In this document: piece after piece, positions 25,457 through 36,984 of the stretch
Position numbering within the stretch: position 1 is the stretch's first letter
How the letters are laid out: each line of letters begins with the position of its first letter
From: Phenylobacterium sp.
GTDB lineage: Bacteria; Pseudomonadota; Alphaproteobacteria; Caulobacterales; Caulobacteraceae
DNA: 64,000 nucleotides
Direction of reading: 5' to 3'
Assembly (NCBI GenBank): GCA_018001015.1
Contig: JAGNIV010000006.1
Location: forward strand, 105,896-169,895
Notes under the pieces: model-generated
What the model was told of the DNA's origin: nothing
Database searches by the model: none
The model's input: only the letters and a program-made list of their open reading frames with translations
Program-made: the position numbers and the translations under genes

Positions 25457-27032
25457 GTGGGAGCCCCACCTCCCGCTCCACCCCGATCGCACCCAGGAAA
25501 TCCCGGTCGTGGCTCACCACCAGGATCGCCCCGTCATAGCCGCGCAGCGCGGCCTCGATGGCGGCCAGGGAGTCGAGGTCCAGGTGGTTGCTGGGCTCGT
25601 CCAGGATCAGCAGCTGCGGCGGGGCGGCGGCGCAGAGCACGCAGGCCAGGGCCGCCCGCAGCCGCTCGCCGCCGCTCAAGGCGCCCACCTGTTTGTCGCC
25701 GGCGACATTGCGGAACAGGAAGCGGGCCAGGGCGGCGCGGGCCGCGTTGTCGCTGGCGCCGGGATTGAGCCGGCGGAAGGCCGCCACCAGGGTCTCGTCG
25801 TCACGCAGCATGGCGGTCTTCTGGTCCAGCAGCGCGGCGCGCACGCCGAGCCTCACCTGCCCCGACGCCGGTTCAAGCTCGCCGGTCGCCAGGCCGATCA
25901 GCGTCGTCTTGCCTGCCCCGTTCGGCCCCGTCACCGCCACCCGCTCGGGCCCGGTCATGCGGAAGTCGAAAGCCAGCACTGGCCCGCCCGGATGGGCGAA
26001 GGTCACGTCCTCGAAGGCCAGCACCCCCTTCCCCGCCGCCAGCCCCGAGCTCGGCAGCTCGAAGGAGAGCTTCCGCAGCCGCTCCACCTTGGCCTGAGCG
26101 TCCGCCACCTCCGCCCCGGCCTGGGCCGCCAGCTTCTCCGCCAGCCGCCCCTCGCGGGCCCCGGAGGTCTCCGCCCGCTCGGCCATGGCCCCCAGCAGGA
26201 TCTTCGGGGCGCTGCCCGAGGCGGCGAACCGCTTGCCCGCCGCGTCACGCCGCGCCTTCTTCTCCCGCGCCCCCTGGGCTTCGCGGGCGACGCGCGCCAG
26301 GGTGCGCTCTGCAGTGGCCAGGCCCTGCTCGGCGGCGGCCTCCTCGGCCGCCTTTCGCTCCAGATAGAGGTCGTAATTGCCGCCATAGACCTTGGCGCCC
26401 AGGCTCGAGAGCTCGACGATGCGGTCCATCTCGCGCAGCAGGCCCCGGTCGTGGCTGACCACGACGGCCCCGCCCTTCCAGCCGGCCAGCACCCCGGCCA
26501 CCAGGGCGCGGGCCTCGGCGTCCAGATTGTTGGTGGGTTCGTCGAGCAGGATCAGGTCGGGTCGCCGGATCAACAGCGCCGCCAGGGCCAACCGCGTGGC
26601 CTCCCCGCCGCTCAGCGTGGCGGCTTGGCGGTCCACCTGTCGGCCGGCCATGCCCACCGCCGCCAGCGCCTGCGCGATGCGGGACTCCAAGTCCCACAAG
26701 GCGTTGGCGAAGTCATCCTCGCTACCCCGTCCCTCTTCGATGCGCACATGTCGGTCAATGTCGGCCGCCACCCCCAGCAGGTCGGCCACCGTGGCGCCGG
26801 CGGGCGGACTCATGACCTGGCGCAGCACCCCGATCTCGCCCCGGAGGCTCACCGAACCTGACACCGGTGTCAGATCGCCAAGCATCAGCCGCAGCAGGGT
26901 GGTCTTGCCCACCCCGTTGCGCCCCACCAGGCCGGTCCGTTCGGCCCCGAAGGCGAGGTTCAGATTGTCGAAAAGGCTTACGCCGTCAGGCGTTGCGTAC
27001 GAAAGACGCTCGAGTGTCAGATGGGCGGGCAT
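25410..27032 (-). CDS. ABC-F family ATPase (ribosome-associated type)
   Basis: The 540-residue soluble protein has two ABC ATPase domains and no membrane domain. The first has [21 protein letters not shown] and LILLDEPTNNLD, the second GPNGAGKTT, LSGGERLRAAL and LLILDEPSNHLD, each followed by VVSHDR. A charged helical linker (about 215-310, EKKARRDAAGKRFAASG) joins them. This is the ABC-F plan: proteins that bind the ribosomal E site and relieve stalling, or give antibiotic resistance. The last ~16 residues (PPSSRATAGRPGTQGD) are encoded by a palindromic repeat. A 34-codon upstream frame overlaps the start. Confidence 0.9.
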   Translation of the reverse strand: MPAHLTLERLSYATPDGVSLFDNLNLAFGAERTGLVGRNGVGKTTLLRLMLGDLTPVSGSVSLRGEIGVLRQVMSPPAGATVADLLGVAADIDRHVRIEEGRGSEDDFANALWDLESRIAQALAAVGMAGRQVDRQAATLSGGEATRLALAALLIRRPDLILLDEPTNNLDAEARALVAGVLAGWKGGAVVVSHDRGLLREMDRIVELSSLGAKVYGGNYDLYLERKAAEEAAAEQGLATAERTLARVAREAQGAREKKARRDAAGKRFAASGSAPKILLGAMAERAETSGAREGRLAEKLAAQAGAEVADAQAKVERLRKLSFELPSSGLAAGKGVLAFEDVTFAHPGGPVLAFDFRMTGPERVAVTGPNGAGKTTLIGLATGELEPASGQVRLGVRAALLDQKTAMLRDDETLVAAFRRLNPGASDNAARAALARFLFRNVAGDKQVGALSGGERLRAALACVLCAAAPPQLLILDEPSNHLDLDSLAAIEAALRGYDGAILVVSHDRDFLGAIGVEREVGLPPSSRATAGRPGTQGD

Positions 27033-27090
27033 GGGCGACCTTGGGGGCGTTGGCGTTCGGGACGAGGCGGCGTTCCGTCGGCATGCGCAT
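26986..27090 (-). CDS. candidate leader peptide (uORF) of the ABC-F gene
   Basis: A 34-codon frame begins at ATG 27090, 10 bases after the strong Shine-Dalgarno GAAGGAG, and stops at 26986, overlapping the ABC-F start by 47 bases in another frame. The ABC-F ATG at 27032 has only a weak AAGG upstream. Known antibiotic-responsive ABC-F genes are controlled by leader peptides, so a regulatory role is plausible; it could also simply mean that ribosomes enter here and re-initiate. Confidence 0.35.
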   Translation of the reverse strand: MRMPTERRLVPNANAPKVAHARPSDTRASFVRNA

Positions 27091-27208
27091 GGTCGTCAGG
27101 CTCCTTCTGAAGCCCCGAGGATAGGCCTGGCTCCGCCCTCGCGCAATCCGGACCCGGCATCCCCGCGCCCCCTTGAGCGCACCTGCGAAAGGCCCGACTC
27201 CTCCCTCC

Positions 27209-27883
27209 ATGACCACCGACATGTCCGACCTCGACCGCTACGGCTGCGCCGTCATCCCCGGTCTCTTGCCCCCCGCCGCCTGCCGCGACCTGGCCGCCCT
27301 CTATGGCGCCGAGGAGGGCTTCCGCAGCCGGGTGGTCATGGGCCGCCACGGCTTCGGCCAGGGCGAGTACCGCTACTTCAGCCACCCCCTGCCGGGCCCG
27401 GTCGCGGCCCTGCGCGAGGCCCTCTATCCCCAGCTCGTCGACATCGCCAACCGCTGGAACGAGACCCTGGGCATCGCCGTCCGCTACCCCTTGCGGCACA
27501 AGGACTTCCTCGCCCGCTGCCACGCCGCCGGCCAGGTCCGCCCGACCCCGCTGCTGCTCCAGTACGGCCCCGGCGACTACAACTGCCTGCACCAGGATCT
27601 CTACGGCGAGCACGTCTTCCCGCTACAGGTGGCCGTCCTGCTTTCCCAACCGGGACAAGACTTTACCGGCGGCGAGTTCGTGCTCACCGAACAGCGCCCG
27701 CGCATGCAGTCCCGCGCCGAGGTCGTGCCGCTGGCCCAGGGCGACGCCGTGGTCTTCGCCGTCCAACACCGCCCGGTCCAGGGGACCCGCGGCGCCTATC
27801 GCGTGAGCATGCGCCACGGCGTCAGCCGCCTGCGCAGCGGTCAGCGCCATACCTTGGGGATCATCTTCCACGACGCCGCTTGA
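27209..27883 (+). CDS. 2-oxoglutarate/Fe(II)-dependent oxygenase
   Basis: The 224-residue protein has a double-stranded beta-helix core with iron ligands His128 and Asp130 (CLHQDLYG) and His187 (AVQHRPVQG), and an Arg about 11 residues later (Arg198 or Arg202) for 2-oxoglutarate. LLQYGPGDYN before the HxD is typical of a prolyl-4-hydroxylase-like group found in proteobacteria. The substrate is unknown; hydroxylation of a protein or demethylation are possible. ATG 27209 is chosen; ATG 27221 would remove four residues. It is divergent from the ABC-F gene, sharing a spacer of about 175 bp. Confidence 0.85.
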   Translation: MTTDMSDLDRYGCAVIPGLLPPAACRDLAALYGAEEGFRSRVVMGRHGFGQGEYRYFSHPLPGPVAALREALYPQLVDIANRWNETLGIAVRYPLRHKDFLARCHAAGQVRPTPLLLQYGPGDYNCLHQDLYGEHVFPLQVAVLLSQPGQDFTGGEFVLTEQRPRMQSRAEVVPLAQGDAVVFAVQHRPVQGTRGAYRVSMRHGVSRLRSGQRHTLGIIFHDAA

Positions 27884-27941
27884 GCCTTGCCTTGCAGCCC
27901 GGAACGGCCAAGGCTTGAGGCTTCAGTTGGGGAGTTCCGCC

Positions 27942-29156
27942 TTGCACCGTTTGACCGTTCCGCTCGCGATCCTGCTCGCGTCCTGCGCCCTGCCGGCTCT
28001 TGCGGCCAGTCCCGCCGCCGAGGCCCACAAGGCCGCCATCGTCCTGGACACCCACTTCGACACCCCGGCCAATTTCCACATCCCCGGATGGGACATGCTG
28101 GACCGCCACTCGGTGGAGACCGACGGCAGCCAGGTCGACTATCCGCGCATGGTGGAAGGCGGGGTCGACGGCGGCTTCTTCGCCATCTTCACCCCCCAGG
28201 GCGCCCGCACCCCCGAGGGTGACGCCAAGGCCCGCGACGCGGCCCTGCTGCGGGCCGTCGAGATCCACGAGATGGTGGCCCGGCATGGCGCGAAGTTCGC
28301 GCTGGCCACCAAGGCCGAGGAGGCTGCGCCCATCGTCGCGGCGGGCAAGAAGGTGGTCTTCATGAGCATGGAGAACGGCCAGCCCGTGGAGGCCGACCTC
28401 ACCCTGATGCAGACCTTCTACAATCTCGGCGTCCGCATGATGGGGCCGGTCCACTTCCTCAACAACGACCTGGGCGACTCCTCAACCGACCCCAAGGGCA
28501 AGGAGTGGAACGGCCTCTCTCCCAAGGGCAAAGCCTTCGTCGCCGAGGCCAATCGGCTGGGGGTGGTGCTGGACGCCAGCCACGCCTCCGACGAGGTCCT
28601 GGACCAGATGCTGGAGCTCTCCACCACCCCGCTGATCCTGTCGCATTCCGGCCTGGACGCGATCTTCGACCACCCCCGCAACATCGATGACAACCGCCTG
28701 AAGGCGCTGGCCGCCAAGGGCGGGGTGATCCAGATCAACGCCTTCTCCAACTACATGGTCCCGCAGGTGAAGATCCCGGAACGTGACGCCGCCATGGCCG
28801 AGCTGATGAAGTCCATCGGCGCCGGCGGCCGCGACATGACGCCGGCCCAGCGCAAGGCTTTCCTCGACGGCCGCAAGGCCATCGACGCCAAGTGGCCCGT
28901 GCCCCGAGCCAACCTCGACGACTTCATGAAGCACATGCTGCACGCCATCCAGGTGGTCGGGATCGACCATGTCGGGGTCTCCGGCGACTTCGACGGCGGC
29001 GGCGGCATCGCGGGCCTTGAAGACGTCACCGACTACCCGAAGATCACCGAACGCCTGATCGCCGCCGGCTACTCCAAGGACGACGTCGCCAAGGTCTGGG
29101 GCGGCAATGCGCTGCGGGTCCTGAAGGCCGCCGCCGACGCCCGCACCGCCAAGTAG
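27942..29156 (+). CDS. membrane dipeptidase (peptidase family M19)
   Basis: The protein of 404 residues is a renal-dipeptidase-type zinc enzyme that cleaves dipeptides, often with a D-residue. The metal ligands can be read as LDTHFDTP (HxD), FMSMENG (Glu), LDASHASDE (His) and LILSHSGLD (His). The chosen TTG at 27942 has GGGGAG eight bases upstream and starts a signal peptide (HRLTVPLAILLASCALPALA). Because LASC fits a lipobox, it may be a lipoprotein rather than cut after ALA. The C-terminal DHVGVSGDFDGGGG and VWGGNALRVL are family features. Location is periplasmic. Confidence 0.9.
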   Translation: MHRLTVPLAILLASCALPALAASPAAEAHKAAIVLDTHFDTPANFHIPGWDMLDRHSVETDGSQVDYPRMVEGGVDGGFFAIFTPQGARTPEGDAKARDAALLRAVEIHEMVARHGAKFALATKAEEAAPIVAAGKKVVFMSMENGQPVEADLTLMQTFYNLGVRMMGPVHFLNNDLGDSSTDPKGKEWNGLSPKGKAFVAEANRLGVVLDASHASDEVLDQMLELSTTPLILSHSGLDAIFDHPRNIDDNRLKALAAKGGVIQINAFSNYMVPQVKIPERDAAMAELMKSIGAGGRDMTPAQRKAFLDGRKAIDAKWPVPRANLDDFMKHMLHAIQVVGIDHVGVSGDFDGGGGIAGLEDVTDYPKITERLIAAGYSKDDVAKVWGGNALRVLKAAADARTAK

Positions 29157-29234
29157 CGGCTTGCCTGACGCAGGGATCGGGCGTTCACCATTCCCGAAAG
29201 GCCGACGTTGGATCGGCCCCAAAGGGAGACGCGC

Positions 29235-30008
29235 ATGGACCTCGGCCTCAAGGACAAGACCATCTTCGTGGCCGGCGCCAGCCGCGGCATCGGGCTGGGG
29301 ATCGTGGAGGCCTGCCTGGCGGAGGGCGCCAAGGTGGCCATCACCGCCCGGGGCGCCGAGGCCCTGGAGGAGACCCGCGCCCGGCTCTCGGCCCAGTACG
29401 GCGAGGACAAGCTCTGGGCCATGTCGGGCGACATGCGTGACACCGCTGTCATCGAGAAGGCTCTGGCCGGGGCGGAGGCGGCGCTTGGGCCCATCTTCGG
29501 CGCGGTGGCCAATGTGGGCCTGCATCCCTGCCCGCCAGGGACCGAGGTGGATGACGACACCTGGGACGCCGGCTTCTCGCAGAACCTGGGCTCGGCCTGG
29601 CGGCTGGCGCGGGGCGCCTACCGGTTGATGGCGCCGCGCGGCGAGGGCGCGATCCTGTTCATCAGCTCTATCGCGGGCCTGGGCGCGCTGGGCACGCCGC
29701 TGACCTACGGCACCGCCAAGGCGGCGATGAACCACCTGACCAAGGAACTGGCCCACATCACCGGCGCCACCGGGGTGCGGGTCAACGCCATCGCGCCCGG
29801 CAACATCGTCTTCCCCGGCGGCGACTGGGAGCAGCGCGCCAACGGCCCGCGCGCGGCGGCCTGGACCCGCTGGCTAGAGCGCGAGGTGCCGATGAAGCGG
29901 TTCGGCAGGCCCGAGGAGATCGGCGCGGCCGCCGCCTTCCTGCTCAGCCCGCAGGCAAGCTTCGTGCACGGCGCCGTGGTGCCCGTTGACGGGGGGCAGA
30001 CGCGATGA
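29235..30008 (+). CDS. short-chain dehydrogenase/reductase
   Basis: The 257-residue protein has the classical SDR pattern: GASRGIGLG for NAD(P) binding near residue 13, a D-M region for the adenine ring, ANVGLHP where NNAG is usual, the catalytic Ser in ISSIAG, and YGTAK with Tyr and Lys. VNAIAPGNIVFPGG and the C-terminal VPVDGGQ complete it. The Arg after the TGxxxGxG motif (ITARG) suggests NADP preference. ATG 29235 follows AAGGGAGAC. It overlaps the following crotonase gene by four bases (ATGA), so the two probably act in the same acyl-CoA or hydroxy-acid conversion. Confidence 0.88.
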   Translation: MDLGLKDKTIFVAGASRGIGLGIVEACLAEGAKVAITARGAEALEETRARLSAQYGEDKLWAMSGDMRDTAVIEKALAGAEAALGPIFGAVANVGLHPCPPGTEVDDDTWDAGFSQNLGSAWRLARGAYRLMAPRGEGAILFISSIAGLGALGTPLTYGTAKAAMNHLTKELAHITGATGVRVNAIAPGNIVFPGGDWEQRANGPRAAAWTRWLEREVPMKRFGRPEEIGAAAAFLLSPQASFVHGAVVPVDGGQTR

Positions 30009-30811
30009 CCTACGAACACCTGGACCTGCGCGTCGACGGCGACGTGATCTGGGCCACCATGAACCGGCCCGAGCGGCTGAACGCCCTGAACCGCAAGCTG
30101 GTGGAGGAACTGCGGGACTTCTTCGTCGGCCTCTACTGGCGGCGCGACGTCCGCGTCGTGGTGCTGGCCGGCGCGGGCGGGGCCTTCTGCGCGGGGCTGG
30201 ATCTGAAGGAACGCTCGGGCGCCAACGAGGGCAAGCGCTCGGTCGGCGCAAGCCTCACCGGCCAGCGGCAGATCAGCGAGATCGTCATCGCCATGCGCCG
30301 CTGTCCGCAGCCGATCATCGCCTGCGTGGACGGCGCGGCCAGCGGCGGGGGCTTCGCCTTGGCGCTCGCCTCCGACGTCCGGCTGGCGACACCACGGACC
30401 CGCATGAACGCCGCCTTCATCCGCATCGGACTGTCGGCCTGTGACATCGGGGTCAGCTACTTCCTGCCGCGCATGGTGGGCAGCTCCGTGGCCGCCGAAT
30501 ACATGCTGACCGGCCGCTTCATCGACGCCCCGCGCGCCCACCAGCTGGGCTTGGTCAGCCGCATCGTCGCGCCTGAGGCCCTGGAGGGCGAGGCCAGCGC
30601 CTTCGCCGCCGACATGCTCAATGCCACGCCGCTCGGCCTGCGCCTCACCAAGGAGGCCCTCAACCACGCCATCGACGCGGGTGGCCTGGAGGCGGTGATC
30701 GCCATGGAGGACCGCAACCAGATCCTCTGCGCCCAGGACGACGACTTCGGCGAAGGCGTCCGCGCCTTCCTGGAGAAACGCCCGCCGGTCTATGAGAAAC
30801 GCGAAGCCTGA
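30005..30811 (+). CDS. enoyl-CoA hydratase/isomerase family protein
   Basis: The 268-residue protein is a crotonase: MNRPERLNALN at the N-terminus, GAGGAFCAGLDLKE for the first oxyanion-hole strand, and VDGAASGGGFALALASDVRLA for the second. The region that carries the catalytic glutamates in classical hydratases reads NAAFIRIGLSACDIGVSYFLPRMVG (in parts) here, without Glu at the usual place, so isomerase, hydrolase or other crotonase chemistry is possible. ATPLGLRLTKEALN and the C-terminal helix for trimer formation follow. It is coupled to the SDR gene and ends about 186 bp before uvrA. Confidence 0.85.
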   Translation: MTYEHLDLRVDGDVIWATMNRPERLNALNRKLVEELRDFFVGLYWRRDVRVVVLAGAGGAFCAGLDLKERSGANEGKRSVGASLTGQRQISEIVIAMRRCPQPIIACVDGAASGGGFALALASDVRLATPRTRMNAAFIRIGLSACDIGVSYFLPRMVGSSVAAEYMLTGRFIDAPRAHQLGLVSRIVAPEALEGEASAFAADMLNATPLGLRLTKEALNHAIDAGGLEAVIAMEDRNQILCAQDDDFGEGVRAFLEKRPPVYEKREA

Positions 30812-30902
30812 TCCCTGCTGACAGATTCTGGCGGTTGGCGCGTTAGTGTCCGCGCGTGACCACGGCGGGCGGCAGGCGGAAACGAGCGTCCATGCGACAT
30901 TT

Positions 30903-30917
30903 GTTCCCGCATTGTTC
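30903..30917 (+). promoter_or_regulatory. LexA (SOS) box upstream of uvrA
   Basis: GTTC, seven bases (CCGCATT), GTTC is an exact match to the alphaproteobacterial LexA site GTTC-N7-GTTC. It lies 81 bases before the uvrA ATG in an otherwise gene-free 186-bp spacer, so uvrA is expected to be DNA-damage inducible. Confidence 0.85.
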
Positions 30918-30997
30918 CTATGTTATCCGTGAGTCCGTTCACTACATTAAGCGGTCCCGTCGAGACCCTCGGCGGGTGAAGAGCGTTTCAGGACAAC

Positions 30998-33898
<2,901 letters not shown>

Positions 33899-33964
33899 CC
33901 CCTTCCCTCAAACAGTCGTTTGAAATAGCGTCGGCTCCATTGTTTTATGCATTGGAGTCGACCC

Positions 33965-34576
33965 ATGAAGCTTTACGGCGCGCCGAACCCGGCCCCCAAT
34001 CCCCGCCGCGTGCGCATCTTCCTGGCCGAGAAGGGCATCGACCTTCCGGAGACGCCGGTGAACATGATGAAGCGTGAGCACAAGAGCCCGGAATTCCGCG
34101 CCAAGAACTCCATGGGTCAGCTGCCCGCGCTGGAGCTGGACGACGGGACCACGATCTCCGAGACCGTCGCCATCTGCCGCTATCTGGAGGAAACCAACCC
34201 GGAACCGCCGCTGTTCGGCACGACGGCGGTGGAGAAGGCCCTGGTGGACCAGTGGATCCGCCGGGTCGAGTTCGCGGTCATGACGCCGGTCGGCATGTAC
34301 TGGCGCCACGCCCACCCGCGCACCGCGGCCCTGCTGACCCAGTTCAAGGACTTCGGCGAGAGCAACGCCGAGACCTACAAGGGCGCGCAGAAGTATCTCG
34401 ACCGCGAGCTTGAAGGCCACCAGTTCGTGGTGGGCGACAGCTTCACGATGGCCGACATCTGCCTGCTCTCCACCGTCGACTTCGCCGAATGGATCGGCCT
34501 GCCGATGGATCCGGAGTTTACGCACCTCAAGGCCTGGCATGACCGGGTGACGGCGCGTCCCAGCGCCAAGGCCTGA
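33965..34576 (+). CDS. glutathione S-transferase family protein
   Basis: The 203-residue protein has an N-terminal thioredoxin-like domain beginning MKLYGAPNPAPNPRRVRIFLAE (in parts) with NSMGQLPALELDDGTTISETVAICRYLEE (in parts), the latter giving the cis-Pro and the Glu/Ser that hold glutathione. The C-terminal helical domain contains FVVGDSFTMADICLLSTVDFAEWIG (in parts), the usual N-capping box. It may conjugate glutathione to electrophiles or act as a reductase; the substrate is unknown. The ATG at 33965 has GGAG eight bases upstream. It is transcribed alone, converging with a membrane-protein gene. Confidence 0.88.
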   Translation: MKLYGAPNPAPNPRRVRIFLAEKGIDLPETPVNMMKREHKSPEFRAKNSMGQLPALELDDGTTISETVAICRYLEETNPEPPLFGTTAVEKALVDQWIRRVEFAVMTPVGMYWRHAHPRTAALLTQFKDFGESNAETYKGAQKYLDRELEGHQFVVGDSFTMADICLLSTVDFAEWIGLPMDPEFTHLKAWHDRVTARPSAKA

Positions 34577-34595
34577 TGCGACCCGCTCCGTGGGG

Positions 34596-35438
34596 TCAGC
34601 CCCGCGGAGCGCCGGTCAGTTCGCGATAGGCCTCGGCCAGCGGCGAATAGATCATCACCACCTGCAGGATCGGCAGCAGCAGCTGCACCATCAGGGTGGC
34701 GATGAAGGCCACGATGGCGAGCGGCGCCAGATTGCTGGGATTGGCAATGGCCTCTTGCCCGCCGGCCAGGGCCACGGTGGCGGCGCTGATGATGGAGAAC
34801 AGCAGCCAGACCATCACATAGAAGATGATGGCCAGAATGGTCATGCCGAACAGGCTCCAGAAGTGGCCTTTGGTCAGGCGCCAGGAGTCGGTGATGGCGA
34901 TGCGATGCTCAGCGAAGGTCATCGGCGTGGCCAGCAACAGGCGAACCCCCGCCCAGATCATCCCTCCGGTGACAGCCAGACTGACCAGTATCCCCAGCGG
35001 CCCGCCCACGGTGGCGGCGGTGAGACCAACCAGCAGGAAGGCGAGCCCCACGGAGAACAGGATCAGATTGACCAGGGTCAGCCGCAACTCGTCTGGCCCC
35101 AGGCGCAGATGCGCGAAGCCTTTCTCGGACGGCCGCAGCGCCAGTCGGTAGATGCCGCCCATCAGGATCGAGGTCAGGACCACGGCCATCGCCATGACAA
35201 GCAGGAAGGCTGGCAGGTGCTGCTTGAACATCGCGCCATAGGCGGCCGCGTCGCCGGCGCCCTGGTTGCCGCTCTTGAGGAAGGTGATGAAGTCCGGCCC
35301 CAGGGCCACAACCATGATCACGGCGATCACCATGATCCCCAGGAAGTAGACCAGGCTCCAGGCCAGGATCGTGCCTGGCCGTTCGCGCGTGATCCTGAAG
35401 CCTTCCAGCGCCGACTCGCTCGGCGAAAACTTGGTCAT
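34596..35438 (-). CDS. multi-span membrane protein of unknown function
   Basis: From the ATG at 35438 (AGAGGA upstream) the protein is 280 residues with six strong hydrophobic spans, at about 30-50, 80-105, 125-150, 150-165, 205-230 and 245-270. A conserved-looking entry, SALEGFRITRERPGTILAWS, and AITDSWRLTKGHFW between spans resemble proteins related to the glycerophosphodiesterase membrane domain. No catalytic residues are visible. It lies divergent from trmFO with a 133-bp spacer and convergent with the GST gene. The role is unknown. Confidence 0.65.
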   Translation of the reverse strand: MTKFSPSESALEGFRITRERPGTILAWSLVYFLGIMVIAVIMVVALGPDFITFLKSGNQGAGDAAAYGAMFKQHLPAFLLVMAMAVVLTSILMGGIYRLALRPSEKGFAHLRLGPDELRLTLVNLILFSVGLAFLLVGLTAATVGGPLGILVSLAVTGGMIWAGVRLLLATPMTFAEHRIAITDSWRLTKGHFWSLFGMTILAIIFYVMVWLLFSIISAATVALAGGQEAIANPSNLAPLAIVAFIATLMVQLLLPILQVVMIYSPLAEAYRELTGAPRG

Positions 35439-35571
35439 GTCTGTCCTCTGGCCGTACGTCTGAAAGACCAAACGAGTCAGCCGCCCCTTTGGCTGCGATC
35501 TTTGCGGTTGCGGCTCTCGCGCCGCAAGGCCTCGCTCGCGATCCGCGCCAATCGTTGCTACTTAGCCACGC

Positions 35572-36981
35572 ATGAGCACCAAGATTGACCCAGTCCATGT
35601 GATCGGCGGCGGCCTCGCCGGTTCGGAAGCCGCCTGGCAGATCGCCCAGGCCGGCGTGCCGGTGATCCTGCACGAGATGCGCCCCGTGCGCGGCACCGAC
35701 GCGCACCACACCGACGGTCTGGCGGAACTGGTCTGTTCGAACTCCTTCCGGGCCGACGACTGGACCGCCAATGCGGTGGGCCTACTGCATGCCGAAATGC
35801 GCCGGCTGGACTCCATCATCATGTCCTGCGGTGACGCCCACCAGGTGCCCGCCGGCGGCGCCCTAGCCGTCGACCGCGACGGCTTCTCCCAGGCGGTCAC
35901 CGCCCGGCTCGAGGCCCATCCCAACGTCACCATCGCGCGCGAGGAAATCGCCGGCCTGCCTCCGCCTGAGTGGGACAGCGTCATCGTCGCCACGGGGCCT
36001 CTCACCTCTCCGGCCCTGTCCGAAGCCATCCTGTCCCTGACCGGCGAGGGGGAGCTGTCATTCTTCGACGCCATCGCCCCCATCGTGAACTTCGACTCCA
36101 TCGACATGGGCGTGGCCTGGCGCCAGTCGCGCTACGACAAGGAAGGCCCCGGTGGCGACGCCGCGGCCTACATCAACTGCCCCTTGGACAAGGATCAGTA
36201 CGAGGCCTTCATCGACGCCCTGCTCCAAGGGCCGAAAGCTGAGTTCAAGGAGTGGGAGGACGTCCCCTATTTCGACGGATGCCTGCCCATCGAGGTGATG
36301 GCCGAGCGGGGCCGCGAGACCCTGCGCCACGGCCCCATGAAGCCGGTGGGTCTGACCAACGAGCACAATCCCCAGGAGAAGGCCTACGCCATCGTCCAGC
36401 TGCGGCAGGACAATGCTCTGGGCACCCTGTGGAACATGGTGGGCTTCCAGACCAAGCTGAAGCACGGCGCCCAGACCGACATCTTCCGCACCATCCCCGG
36501 CCTGGAGAAGGCGGTGTTCGCGCGGCTCGGCGGCCTGCACCGCAACACCTTCCTCAACAGCCCCAAGCTGCTGGACGCCCAGCTGCGCCTGAAACTCCAG
36601 CCGCGCCTGCGGTTCGCCGGTCAGGTGACCGGTGTCGAGGGCTATGTGGAGAGTGCGGCCATGGGCCTGCTGGCCGGTCGCCTGGCCGCCGCCGAACGCC
36701 TGGGCGCGCCCATCGAGGCGCCGCCGGCCACCACGGCCCTGGGCGCCCTGGTGGGTCACATCACCGGCGGCCACCTGGAGGGCGGCAAGGGATCGTTCCA
36801 GCCTATGAACATCAACTACGGCCTGCTGCCCCCCGTCGAGGCCGTCGCCAAGCGCGACGAGGCCGGACGCCGTCTGGGCGCCAAGGAGAAGAGCCGTGGC
36901 AAGAAGCTGGCGGTGGGCGAGCGCGCCCTGGCCGACCTCGAGACCTGGGTGACAGGCGGCGCGAAGATCGCCGCCGAGTAG
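35572..36981 (+). CDS. trmFO: methylenetetrahydrofolate-tRNA-(uracil-5-)-methyltransferase
   Basis: TrmFO forms ribothymidine at position 54 of tRNA using methylene-tetrahydrofolate and FADH2. The 469-residue protein starts with the FAD-binding [14 protein letters not shown], then [14 protein letters not shown] (containing the Cys that forms the flavin-linked catalytic bridge), and [10 protein letters not shown]. The C-terminal [20 protein letters not shown] and [13 protein letters not shown] blocks are diagnostic. The length is normal for the alphaproteobacterial enzyme. The gene is single, converging with the phytoene-synthase-like gene 3 bases past its stop. Confidence 0.95.
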   Translation: MSTKIDPVHVIGGGLAGSEAAWQIAQAGVPVILHEMRPVRGTDAHHTDGLAELVCSNSFRADDWTANAVGLLHAEMRRLDSIIMSCGDAHQVPAGGALAVDRDGFSQAVTARLEAHPNVTIAREEIAGLPPPEWDSVIVATGPLTSPALSEAILSLTGEGELSFFDAIAPIVNFDSIDMGVAWRQSRYDKEGPGGDAAAYINCPLDKDQYEAFIDALLQGPKAEFKEWEDVPYFDGCLPIEVMAERGRETLRHGPMKPVGLTNEHNPQEKAYAIVQLRQDNALGTLWNMVGFQTKLKHGAQTDIFRTIPGLEKAVFARLGGLHRNTFLNSPKLLDAQLRLKLQPRLRFAGQVTGVEGYVESAAMGLLAGRLAAAERLGAPIEAPPATTALGALVGHITGGHLEGGKGSFQPMNINYGLLPPVEAVAKRDEAGRRLGAKEKSRGKKLAVGERALADLETWVTGGAKIAAE

Positions 36982-36984
36982 GCG

